A stretch of 64,000 nucleotides of DNA, from assembly GCF_016743775.1 (NCBI RefSeq), contig NZ_JAEQMY010000020.1, forward strand, positions 20,134 through 84,133, written 5' to 3'. Positions within the stretch are counted from its first letter, which is position 1, and each line of letters begins with the position of its first letter. The notes under the pieces are model-generated. The model searched no databases. It saw only the letters and a program-made list of their open reading frames with translations, and was not told the DNA's origin. The position numbers and the translations under genes were made by a program. Source of the stretch: Microvirga aerilata (GTDB lineage Bacteria > Pseudomonadota > Alphaproteobacteria > Rhizobiales > Beijerinckiaceae). Of this stretch, positions 34,412-42,881 are shown in pieces.

Positions 34412-34455
34412 GTTCCTGTTTTGTTCTTGACTTCTGCGGCAATCTTGGCTATATC
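34412..34455 (+). promoter_or_regulatory. LexA (SOS) box and promoter of structured RNA copy 2
   Basis: GTTC-N7-GTTC at 34412-34426, -35 TTGACT at 34427-34432, 17-base spacer, -10 TATATC at 34450-34455. The operator and -10 are identical to copy 1, while most of the spacer differs. This is the pattern expected if only the protein-contacted bases are conserved. Confidence 0.75.
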
Positions 34456-34461
34456 GTTGCA

Positions 34462-34778
34462 CAGCCTGGTCCTGACGAGGGGCGCGCTCGCGAGGCGTCG
34501 CAGTGTGGGAGCAGGCACGGTCCTGTGCATGAGCTCAACGCAGGCTCATGGGGCAGGAGGCCCTGGTGAGGGGCCGGAAGCGGGTTGGGCCCAGGGCCTC
34601 CAGCATGGCCGCCTTGGGCCAGCGCCGCACCGGTCGCACCAGTCCGCCTGAAAAGAACCGTGCGCGAAGAGGCAGTTCGGCTCTTCCCTTTCATACCACA
34701 GCGAGCCGGGCTGCATCGCGCGCCACCCTCGTGTGCTCTTCAGGCTCGCAGCCCAAGGCTGCGGGCCCGAAGGCGCTG
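34462..34778 (+). ncRNA. Putative SOS-controlled structured RNA, copy 2
   Basis: Second copy of the element at 25625-25941 with the same length and stems. Differences: TCA in place of GTG at 34535-34537 (tip of the ATGAGC/GCTCAT hairpin) and TCGC in place of GCTT at 34716-34719. Identity begins at the LexA box and stops after GGCGCTG. It follows the alginate lyase stop by about 70 bases and has its own promoter. Possible peptides in the region are shared by both copies but lack ribosome-binding sites. Confidence 0.65.
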
Positions 34779-34857
34779 GATCTTTGACAAGCACACCATC
34801 AGCACCCCCCGCACGAAGCATGAGCGAAGATCCGGGAGCGCGAGCAGAATAAAGCAC

Positions 34858-34985
34858 TGTCATCCCGGGGCTGCGCAGCAGAGCCCGGGATCCATAGCCG
34901 CTGACGATGCAGAAAGAGGCGCGACGCTGTTCGCCCTGTCCTACACCGTCGCGGTTATGGATCCCCGCCTACGCGGGGATGACAG
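34858..34985. repeat. REP/BOX-type intergenic palindromic element
   Basis: The left arm begins CTGTCATCCCGGGG and contains GAGCCCGGGATCCATA; the right arm is TATGGATCCCCGCC...GCGGGGATGACAG. The arms can pair over most of their length around a 50-base centre. Such elements are common between genes in Rhizobiales chromosomes. It lies between RNA copy 2 and the hydrolase gene; the rest of the gap to 35099 holds nothing. Confidence 0.75.
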
Positions 34986-35099
34986 CGTTGAGGATCCAGT
35001 ACTTGATCCTGCACCCGATCCCGGACCGGCACACGCCGGCGGGCATAGCAGTGTCGACCGGGGGGTAGCGAGCCCTCCATCGTCCCTCCCGGGTCACTC

Positions 35100-35927
35100 C
35101 TAAGAACGCAGGAAATCCAGCATCAGCCGGTTGAGCTGCGAGGCATGCGTGGCTGCAAAGCCGTGCGGTGCGCCCTGGACCACCTCGAGACGGCTCCCGG
35201 CGATCATCTCATGCGAGCGCTGGCCCGAAACCTCCAGGGGCACGATACGGTCGCTGTCGCCGTGGATGACCAGGGTGGAAATCGTGATCGTCTTCAGGTC
35301 CTCGCGGAAGTCGGTGGTGCCGAAGGCGACGATGCACTGCTGGGTTCCGAGCGGCGAAGCACCCCAGGCGATCCACTTGCTGAAGGGGATCAGGTCGTTG
35401 CCGGCCTCGTTCAAACCCTGGTCGGCGTTGTAGAAATTCGGGAAGAACCCGTCGAGGAAGCCGATGCGGTCCTTCTTCACCGCGCCCAGCATGCCGTCGA
35501 ACACCTCCTGGCCCACGCCGTCCGGGTTGTCGTCGGTCTTGAGCAGGAAGGGCGGTACGGCGCCGAGCAGCATGGCCTTCGCCACCCGATCCGAGCCGTA
35601 GCGTCCAAGATAGCGGGCCACCTCGCCGCCGCCCATGGAGAAGCCGGCCAGCACCGCATCGCGCAGGTCGAGATGCTCCATCAGGTCGTTGAGATCGGAC
35701 GCGAAGGTGTCGTAGTCGTAGCCGCCCGCGGGCTTGCCGGATTCGCCGAAGCCGCGCCGGTCATAGGCCACGCAGCGATATCCCGCCTCCGTCAGCGCCG
35801 TGATCTGCTGTTCCCACATGCGGTGGCTGAGCGGCCAGCCATGGATGAGAACGACAGGCTGCCCCTGCCCCAGGTCCTGATAGTAGAGGTCGGTCGCAGG
35901 CGCGCCCGTGGTTTTCACGTATGGCAT
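35100..35927 (-). CDS. Alpha/beta hydrolase, non-heme chloroperoxidase type
   Basis: A 275-residue alpha/beta hydrolase. The nucleophile is S97 in GFSMGG, the acid D226 in HGDSDRIVP and the base H255 in APHGF; HGWPLSHRMWEQ forms the oxyanion side. This sequence type is usually annotated as cofactor-free haloperoxidase, although the natural role is ester or lactone hydrolysis. The ATG MPYVKTTGAP gives the family length. Cytosolic, no signal peptide. Convergent with nothing; the GH43 gene is divergent from it. Confidence 0.9.
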   Translation of the reverse strand: MPYVKTTGAPATDLYYQDLGQGQPVVLIHGWPLSHRMWEQQITALTEAGYRCVAYDRRGFGESGKPAGGYDYDTFASDLNDLMEHLDLRDAVLAGFSMGGGEVARYLGRYGSDRVAKAMLLGAVPPFLLKTDDNPDGVGQEVFDGMLGAVKKDRIGFLDGFFPNFYNADQGLNEAGNDLIPFSKWIAWGASPLGTQQCIVAFGTTDFREDLKTITISTLVIHGDSDRIVPLEVSGQRSHEMIAGSRLEVVQGAPHGFAATHASQLNRLMLDFLRS

Positions 35928-36231
35928 CGTGGTCTTCCCTTGTGCGGTGGATTTGGACGGGACAAATGGACTGAACTCCAGGCCCACAACAGACCTTGGA
36001 GCGCATTCCGTTTCGTCAAGCTCGCCCGGGCGCTTTCGCACGAAGGAGGCATCAGGGTTGCGGCCATCGCACGAGGTGGGCAAACCTCGTCCGGCCGAAG
36101 AGCAGGCCTCAGGCCTCTGCTCTGGGGGCAACGGCACCAGAGCTCCCGTTTGGAGTTGAGGAATGGGGTATCGGACGATAGCGGCCCGAGGGTGCCGGCA
36201 TGCGCTTCGATCAGGAGCCGAAGGGGGATTC

Positions 36232-37695
36232 ATGGACGGCAAGCAGAACGACGAGGTGAGGCTGAAGGCGCCGGCGCGGGCGCCCGTTCCGTTCGAGCTT
36301 CGCATCGCGCCGACGAATGGCGGGCACGTTTTCGACGTCGCCGGACCGGATCCCGCATCGGGCGGGACGGCGTCGCACCGGCATGAGCTCTCCGGCCGGG
36401 AGCAGAACGATTATCTCGCATTGTTCGAGGGGATTTCCCGCACCTTCGGCACCCGCCTCCCCCGCAACCGCCAGGAGAGCGAGCCGTCCACCTTCACGGC
36501 TCCCTACCGGGTGCTGCTCGACCGCAACATCGCGCCGGAGATCTGGTACGGCTATGGCGATCCCGCCGTCACCCGGGTTCCGGCCGAGCGGACCGGCGAC
36601 GGCGACTGGTACTACCTGTTTGCCACCTCCAACGACGCGCCGAACTCGTTCCCGATCCTGCGCTCCAGAACCCTCGACACCTGGGAACTCACGGGCTTCG
36701 TGTTCCCGGAAGGCCGGAAGCCCGCTTGGGCCATGGACGGCGTGAATGTCAGCGACTACTGGGCCCCCGAGATGCACATGACGGAGGAGAGCTTCCTGGT
36801 GTGCTTCACGGCCAGGGAAAAGAGCGGCGCGCTGGCCATTGGGCTGGCGCGGTCCTCCAGCCCCGAGGGCCCGTTCGAGAGCGACGAGGCGCCCATCATC
36901 GGCGGAGGCGTGATCGATCCCCACCTCTTCGTCGGACGCGACGGGCGCTCCTTCCTGTTCTGGAAGGAGGACTCGAACGATGTCTGGCCGAGCCTGCTGA
37001 GCGCATTCCTGCACGATCATCCGGATCGGACAGGAACGCTCTTCCCCCTGTCCGAGGACCAGCGGACGGCCTCGCTCGCGCTCACGCTCTGGCCCTGGGT
37101 GAAGACGCTCGAGCCCATGGAGCGCTTCCTCGTGCAGCAGGTGCTGATCGAAGCGGTGGTGGCCGATTTCGCGGGCTTCCGGGAGCGCCTGCAGGCCCTG
37201 CTCGGCGGTGGAATGCCAGAAGCGGCCCAGGCCGGGATCCGGGGCATCCTCACCGCCCTGCGCACCCCGGTCTACGCGCAGGAGTTCGATCCTCGTACCC
37301 GCAAGCTCCTCGGGGAGCGCCGGATCGTGCTTGAAAACGATCAGGTGTGGGAGGCCCATCTCATCGAGGGGATTTGGGTGCTCGAACATGCGGGCCTCTT
37401 CTACATGTTCTATGCCGGCAACGATTTCTCGACGCCGGAATACGGCACCGGCGTTGCAGTCGCGCCGTCGCCGCTCGGCCCTTACCGCAAGATGGACCGC
37501 CCTCTCCTGCGCTCGTCCGCGGAGTGGGTCGGGCCGGGCCACCCCTCCGTCGCTCCAGGACCGGATGGAGCGCCATGGCTCTTCCTGCATGCGTTCTTTC
37601 CTGGGGAAGCCGGGTACAAGAAGTTCCGCGCGCTGCTCGCCGTGCCTTTGCACTTCGACCGGGAGAGCGTAACGGTTCAGCCTGCTTCCTCCTGA
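36232..37695 (+). CDS. Glycoside hydrolase family 43-like protein with helical insert
   Basis: A 487-residue protein with a five-bladed beta-propeller of the GH43 type. D229 in GVIDPHLFVGRDGRSFLF and E379 in LIEGIWVLEHAG fit the family's acidic residues, and YWAPEMHM is also conserved. GH43 enzymes cut arabinose or xylose from plant polymers. Residues about 249-345 form a helical insertion not usual for the family. There is no signal peptide, so it acts in the cytosol on imported oligosaccharides, or has another role. AAGGGGG precedes the ATG. The next gene follows after 30 bases. Confidence 0.78.
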   Translation: MDGKQNDEVRLKAPARAPVPFELRIAPTNGGHVFDVAGPDPASGGTASHRHELSGREQNDYLALFEGISRTFGTRLPRNRQESEPSTFTAPYRVLLDRNIAPEIWYGYGDPAVTRVPAERTGDGDWYYLFATSNDAPNSFPILRSRTLDTWELTGFVFPEGRKPAWAMDGVNVSDYWAPEMHMTEESFLVCFTAREKSGALAIGLARSSSPEGPFESDEAPIIGGGVIDPHLFVGRDGRSFLFWKEDSNDVWPSLLSAFLHDHPDRTGTLFPLSEDQRTASLALTLWPWVKTLEPMERFLVQQVLIEAVVADFAGFRERLQALLGGGMPEAAQAGIRGILTALRTPVYAQEFDPRTRKLLGERRIVLENDQVWEAHLIEGIWVLEHAGLFYMFYAGNDFSTPEYGTGVAVAPSPLGPYRKMDRPLLRSSAEWVGPGHPSVAPGPDGAPWLFLHAFFPGEAGYKKFRALLAVPLHFDRESVTVQPASS

Positions 37696-37725
37696 AGCAA
37701 ACCAATCCTGTCATGGGGCAACGCA

Positions 37726-38718
37726 GTGATCCGTGTTCTCGGCCTTGTTTTCACGTTCATCCTCGCGGCCAACACCGCAGAAGCCGGGGGCCTGTCCGAT
37801 CCCGAGGGGCTGCGGGCAAAGCTCCAGGCCATCGCCAGCAGGCACCCGGGCCGGGTCGGCGTCTGCGCTCAGGATGAGCGCTCTGCCCCGATCTGCGTCA
37901 ACGGGGATCAGCGCTTCTCCTTGCAGAGCGTGATGAAGGCGATCACCGCAGCAGCCGCGTTGGATGCCGTCGACCGGAATGCGATGAAGCTGGAGGAGCC
38001 GATCACCGTGCGCCGGAAGGACCTGAGCGTCTACGCTCAGCCCATTGCCGAAATGGTGGCAAAGCACGGACAATTCGACACCACCATCGGAGACCTCATC
38101 CGCCGCGCCGTCGTGCAAAGCGACAACGCCGCGGTGGATAACCTTGTGGCGCGCCTCGGCGGACCTGAGGCGGTTCAGGCCTTTCTCAACCGAAAAGGCA
38201 TCACGAACCTCAGGATCGATCGCGACGAGCGTCACCTCCAGGCCGAAACCATAGGGCTCGCCTGGAAGGCCGAATACGCCGATCCGAAGCGCTTCGCCGA
38301 AGCCCGGCAGGGGGTTCCGAAGCAGGCTCGCGACGCAGCCTACGAGGCTTACCGCAAGGATGAGCGGGACACGGCAACCCCGAAGGGCATGACCTCGTTC
38401 CTCCACGCGCTCATGACGGGACGCCTGCTCTCCCCCACTTCCACCCGGCACCTCTTGGATGTGATGACCCAGACGGCCACGTTCCCGGACCGCCTGCGCG
38501 CAGGCGCCGCTCCCGGCTGGACGGTCGCTCACAAGACGGGCTCGAGCGGAACCTGGAACGGCATCGCGGCGGCGACGAACGATGTCGGCATCCTCACCGC
38601 TCCCGACGGGGGAAAGGTCGCGATTGCGGCCTTTGTCGCCGATTCGAAGGCTCCGTCGAAGGACAGGGCCGCCGCGATAGCCGCCGCCGCTCGGGCGGTC
38701 ACCGCCTCCTACCGGTAG
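37726..38718 (+). CDS. Class A beta-lactamase-like serine hydrolase
   Basis: A 330-residue secreted serine hydrolase with signal peptide (1-20, cut after AEA). S68-V-M-K71, S132-D-N134 and K270-T-G272 match the three class A motifs, and E168-R-H-L-Q172 matches the E166-loop, with Asn replaced by Gln. It may hydrolyse beta-lactams or act on peptidoglycan. The swap at the Asn position and a long omega region make the antibiotic role uncertain. The start is GTG. It follows GH43 and is 17 bases before psuK. Confidence 0.85.
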   Translation: MIRVLGLVFTFILAANTAEAGGLSDPEGLRAKLQAIASRHPGRVGVCAQDERSAPICVNGDQRFSLQSVMKAITAAAALDAVDRNAMKLEEPITVRRKDLSVYAQPIAEMVAKHGQFDTTIGDLIRRAVVQSDNAAVDNLVARLGGPEAVQAFLNRKGITNLRIDRDERHLQAETIGLAWKAEYADPKRFAEARQGVPKQARDAAYEAYRKDERDTATPKGMTSFLHALMTGRLLSPTSTRHLLDVMTQTATFPDRLRAGAAPGWTVAHKTGSSGTWNGIAAATNDVGILTAPDGGKVAIAAFVADSKAPSKDRAAAIAAAARAVTASYR

Positions 38719-38735
38719 AGCGAAGGACCCGACCC

Positions 38736-39689
38736 ATGGAGCCGGAGGCAAGCAGGGTGGTCTGCATCGGCGGGGCTGCCGTCGATCGCAAGTACCGCGC
38801 CTTGGATCCGGTCCGGCCGGGCACCTCCAATCCCGTCACATCCGAGCGCTCGTTCGGCGGGGTGGCCCGCAATGTGGCGGAGAACATCGCGAGGCTCGGC
38901 GCCCAGGTCTCCCTGGTGACGATCCTGGGCGACGACGAGAATGGCCGCGCCGTTCTCGAAGACCTGAGGCGCCTGCATATCGACGCGGGGCATGTGGCGA
39001 TCCTGGGCGAGCATGCCACGGCGGAATATATTGCGGTCCTGCAGCCGGATGGCGATCTGGCGTTCGGCCTCGCCGACATGGCGATCTTCGACAGCCTGAC
39101 CCCTGCCCTGCTCCGCGAAGCCCTGGCCGATCTTTCCTCCGCATGGATCTTCGCCGACTGCAACATGCCGTCCGAGACCCTGCACGAGTTGATCCGCCTC
39201 GCCCGCCGGCAACCGACCATGCTGGCGCTCGACGCGGTCTCGACCCCGAAGGTGATGCGCCTGCCACGGGATCTCGCAGGGGTCGGGGTGCTGTTTCTCA
39301 ATCGCGACGAGGCGCAAGCCTTTCTGGGCCATCCCAGCCCCTCGCCTGAAGCGGCAGCCGAGGAGCTCCTCGCCCGTGGGGCGCAGCGTGTCGTCCTGAC
39401 CCTTGGGGCGGAAGGCCTGGTTGCAGCGGATCGATCCGGGCCCGTGCGGATCGGCGCAGTCGAGGCGCAGGTGGCCGATGCGACGGGCGCAGGCGATGCC
39501 TTGATCGCCGCCACGCTCGTGGCGATGCTGAACGGCCGCTCCCTTGCGGAGGCCGCCCGGCTGGGCACCGCGGCGGCGGCCCTGACGGTCGAGAGCACGG
39601 CCAGCGTCCGGCCCGATCTTTCCCTGCCGTTGCTGGAAACCGCATTGTCGCGTAGAGCCCACCGATCCTTTGAACGCGAGCCCGGATGA
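38736..39689 (+). CDS. psuK: PfkB-family kinase, probable pseudouridine kinase
   Basis: A 317-residue ribokinase-fold enzyme: FGGVARNVAENIARLG (sugar site) near the N-terminus and DATGAGDALIA with catalytic D254 near the C-terminus. It phosphorylates pseudouridine to its 5'-phosphate for breakdown. The role is assigned mainly because its stop overlaps the start of psuG, the next enzyme of the pathway. Cytosolic. Other PfkB kinases cannot be ruled out from sequence alone. Confidence 0.88.
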   Translation: MEPEASRVVCIGGAAVDRKYRALDPVRPGTSNPVTSERSFGGVARNVAENIARLGAQVSLVTILGDDENGRAVLEDLRRLHIDAGHVAILGEHATAEYIAVLQPDGDLAFGLADMAIFDSLTPALLREALADLSSAWIFADCNMPSETLHELIRLARRQPTMLALDAVSTPKVMRLPRDLAGVGVLFLNRDEAQAFLGHPSPSPEAAAEELLARGAQRVVLTLGAEGLVAADRSGPVRIGAVEAQVADATGAGDALIAATLVAMLNGRSLAEAARLGTAAAALTVESTASVRPDLSLPLLETALSRRAHRSFEREPG

Positions 39690-40609
39690 GTCACCCCATG
39701 GTCAGCCAGTTTCTCGATATCGCTCCCGAGGTGCAATCGACCCTGAGCCAGGGCGGAGCCGTCGTGGCGCTCGAATCCACCATCATCACCCACGGCATGC
39801 CCTATCCGCAGAACGTGGCGACCGCCCGCGAGGTGGAGGCCGTGGTGCGGGAGAACGGGGCCGTTCCGGCAACGATCGCCATCATCGGAGGACGCATCAA
39901 GATCGGCCTCTCGCCCGAGGAGCTCGAGTGGCTCGGCACAGCCAAGGACGTGATGAAGCTGAGCCGCGCCGACCTGCCCTACGCGGTCGCCTCCGGGCGC
40001 CATGGGGCGACGACGGTAGCCGCCACCATGATCTGTGCCCATCTGGCGGGCATCCGGGTCTTTGCTACGGGGGGTATCGGCGGCGTGCACCAAGGCGTCG
40101 AGGCCACCATGGATATCTCGGCAGATCTCGACGAGCTGGCCAGAACCCCCGTGGCGGTGATCTGTGCAGGCGCCAAGGCCATCCTCGACCTGCCGCGGAC
40201 ACTCGAATATCTCGAAACCTGCGGGGTGCCGGTCGTGGGCTATCGCACGGACTGCTTTCCGGCTTTCTGGAGCAGGACGAGCGAGCTGCCGGTTCCCCTG
40301 CGCCTCGACAGCCCGGAGGCAATGGCCGACCTCATCCGCACCAAGGAGGCGCTTGGGCTCGAAGGCGGCGTCCTCGTGGCCAATCCGGTTCCGACCGCCC
40401 ATGAGATCCCGGCCGACGAGATGAGAACCTTCATCGACGCCGCCGTGGCCGAGGCGAAAGCCCGCGGCGTGGCGGGCAAGGCGGTGACGCCCTTCCTGCT
40501 ATTCCATCTGTTCGAGAAGACCGGCGGACGAAGCCTTGCCACCAACATTGCGCTGGTAAAGAACAACGCCGCCTTGGCCGCGCAGCTTGCCGCCTCATTG
40601 TCTCAATGA
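39686..40609 (+). CDS. psuG: Pseudouridine-5'-phosphate glycosidase
   Basis: A 307-residue enzyme that splits pseudouridine 5'-phosphate reversibly into uracil and ribose 5-phosphate. Signatures: VALESTIITHGMPYPQNV, ATIAIIGGRIKIGL, GATTVAATM, TGGIGGVHQG and NPVPTAHEIP, with the metal-site Asp/Glu around TMDISADLDEL. It is coupled to psuK by a 4-base overlap and forms a two-gene catabolic operon. The 3' end overlaps by 7 bases the convergent transporter gene. Its length is the family standard. Confidence 0.95.
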   Translation: MSHPMVSQFLDIAPEVQSTLSQGGAVVALESTIITHGMPYPQNVATAREVEAVVRENGAVPATIAIIGGRIKIGLSPEELEWLGTAKDVMKLSRADLPYAVASGRHGATTVAATMICAHLAGIRVFATGGIGGVHQGVEATMDISADLDELARTPVAVICAGAKAILDLPRTLEYLETCGVPVVGYRTDCFPAFWSRTSELPVPLRLDSPEAMADLIRTKEALGLEGGVLVANPVPTAHEIPADEMRTFIDAAVAEAKARGVAGKAVTPFLLFHLFEKTGGRSLATNIALVKNNAALAAQLAASLSQ

Positions 40610-41762
40610 TCCGTGCGGGCTCCTAAACGACGGTGAATGTGGACCGCCAGGATCGTGGCGGGGATCAGCGCAACCGCACAGAGAGCTGCACTGACGAGAA
40701 ACAGGCGTCCGCCGAAGCCGGGATACAACAGGCCGCCACCGTAGATGAAGACGGCCGCCAGCAGGCCCGTACAGGCCGTGTACAACCCCGTCCCGGTCGA
40801 GAGAATCCGAGGGGGCATGCTGGCGCTCATATAGGCGGCGACTCCAACCTGCGTGAGCCCGAGTGTGGCCCCCTGAAGCAGCTGAACCAGGATGGCCATG
40901 GGCAGCTCGCCGCTCAGGCCCAACAGCCCCCAGCGCAGGACGCCGCCGCCGCATGCGGCAACGATAAGGATCCAGGAAAAGCGGCGCGTGACGAGATGGC
41001 TGAACTTGAAGACCACGATCTCCACCGTCACTCCAAGCGCCCACAGCAATCCGATCACCATGGCCGAATGGCCGGCTGCCAGCCAATAGAACGTGCTGTA
41101 GGTGTAGAAGACACCGTGACATGCCTGTGAGATGGCGGCGCTGCCCAGCAGCAACCCGAAGCCCGGCACCCGCAAGACCTTCGTCATCGGCGCGGACGGC
41201 GCCGGCTGCCGGGCTCTCTCCTCCCTGTGAACGGGGAGAGCGCAGGCGGCCAAGGCTTGTGCGGCGTAGGCGCAGGACAGCACCACGATGATGGCCGTAG
41301 GGCCCGTTCTGTCGACCAGGATGCCTAATACAGGCGAGAGGGCAACGACTGCGGAAGAGCCCCAAGACCGGATTCGTCCGAAATTGAGATCAAGCCGCTT
41401 CATGTTCGCCAGAACGATGGATTCGCTCAAAGGAATGAGACTCGACGAGAAGAGGCGAACCGAAAGGTAGATGGCCAGGATGACCGTGAAGCCCTCAGCC
41501 ATGAAGTTGAACAGCGATATCAGGGCTGTTGCCGAGCCAAGGACGATGAGCAGCCTCTCGCGCCGGCCTGTCTTGTCGGCGATGATCCCGACGATGGGGT
41601 TTGCCACGATGGCAAGGACCGACCCGAGGGAGAGGCAAAGACCAACGTCGGCCTCGGTCAGCCCCTGAGACCGCAGCCACAGCGGAAAAAGCTGATCAAG
41701 ACCGCAATCGGCGCATACAGGGTGACGTAATAGGCATTGAAGATAAATGCCGGCCCCAGCAT
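40603..41762 (-). pseudogene. MFS transporter with frameshift in the first membrane helix
   Basis: A 12-helix major facilitator of the sugar/3-phenylpropionate (MFS_1-like) type, with FPLWLRSQGLTEADVGL and GIIADKTGRRERLL. The true start is ATG at 41762 with GGGGAGAG upstream, giving MLGPAFIFNAYYVTLYAPIA. It then leaves the frame at the run of five A (41686-41690 on the plus strand). Adding one base restores SFFPLWLR. Downstream it is intact. It may be a recent pseudogene or a sequencing error. Convergent with psuG; it could import nucleosides, but this is speculation. Confidence 0.7.
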
Positions 41763-41887
41763 GGCGGTCTCTCCCCTCGACGCCATGGCCGGCATTCACG
41801 CCCCAAAGCTTTCTGAAGCACCTATTATCGGTCGGGGCCCCATGAAGGGGCACTATCCAAACAGGGAGGATCGCCTGGGGAGTGGCC

Positions 41888-42808
41888 TCAATTTCCTCCC
41901 TCGCTCCAGGCTGTCATCGCCTCGAAGACGATGGCATGCCTGTGGGCGAGCGCGTCGATATCAGCGGAATAGCCGCCGCCGATCACGGCGACCAGGGGGA
42001 TGTGCCGGGTGCGCGCCTGTTCGACCACATAGCTGTCGCGGCGGCGAAGGCCCTCGTCCGAGAGAGACAAGCGTCCGAGCTTGTCGTCACGATGCGGATC
42101 GACGCCCGCGTTGAGAAAGACGAGATCGGGCTCCAGGGCGTCGAGAAGGCGCGGCAGATGGGCCTGGAGGACGCTCATATAGGCGGCATCCTCCATGAGG
42201 TCCGGCAAGCCGATATCGAGATCGCTCGGGATCTTGCGAACCGGATAATTCTTCTCCGCATGCATCGAGAAGGTGAAGAGATCGGGCTCGTCCCGCAGGC
42301 AATCGGCCGTTCCGTCGCCCTGGTGCACGTCGAGATCGACCACGAGCGCATGCTGGATCGTGCCCTCGTGCTTGAGCGCCTTTGCCGCGATGGCAACATC
42401 GTTGAACACGCAAAAGCCTGCCCCCGTCTCCCGTTGCCCATGGTGGCTGCCGCCCGCGGTGCTTCCCGCAAGACCGTGCTGGAGCGCCAATCGGGCCGCG
42501 AGCAGCGTCCCTCCGGCGGAGGCACGGGCGCGGCGTGCCACACCTTCGTCGATGGGAAGGCCGATCCGCCGCTCGATCTCGCGCGGAACAGAGCAGGTCA
42601 GCACCTGCTCCACGTATGCGTGGTCGTGGGTCAGGGCGATCAGCTCCGCCGACGCCTCCTCCGGCACCACGAAGCCGTTCGGCGCCAGCCCCTTTTCCGC
42701 CAACACCTCCGCCAGGCGTCCATACTTTCTCATGGGAAAGCGATGGCCGTCCGGGAGCGTGGCCTGATAGGCGGGATGGGAAACGATCGGTACCTGCATC
42801 GCAGCCAT
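41888..42808 (-). CDS. Histone deacetylase-family (acetyl-polyamine/HDAC-like) amidohydrolase
   Basis: A 306-residue zinc amidohydrolase of the arginase/deacetylase superfamily. It has GGSHHGQRETGAGFCVFND (paired catalytic His) and DLDVHQGDGT (zinc Asp and His), then a final zinc Asp in NAGVDPHRDDKLG and a GGGYS loop. Bacterial members remove acetyl groups from polyamines, small amides or acetoin-related substrates. An alternative ATG three codons downstream (42799) gives MQVPIVSHPAY, closer to homologues. Cytosolic. Confidence 0.9.
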   Translation of the reverse strand: MAAMQVPIVSHPAYQATLPDGHRFPMRKYGRLAEVLAEKGLAPNGFVVPEEASAELIALTHDHAYVEQVLTCSVPREIERRIGLPIDEGVARRARASAGGTLLAARLALQHGLAGSTAGGSHHGQRETGAGFCVFNDVAIAAKALKHEGTIQHALVVDLDVHQGDGTADCLRDEPDLFTFSMHAEKNYPVRKIPSDLDIGLPDLMEDAAYMSVLQAHLPRLLDALEPDLVFLNAGVDPHRDDKLGRLSLSDEGLRRRDSYVVEQARTRHIPLVAVIGGGYSADIDALAHRHAIVFEAMTAWSEGGN

Positions 42809-42881
42809 TCTAAAATCCGAAACCTGTCAGCTTAAATGCCTAAAGCGGTCATAGGGCCATGATCGGCATGGCCGGGCGGGC

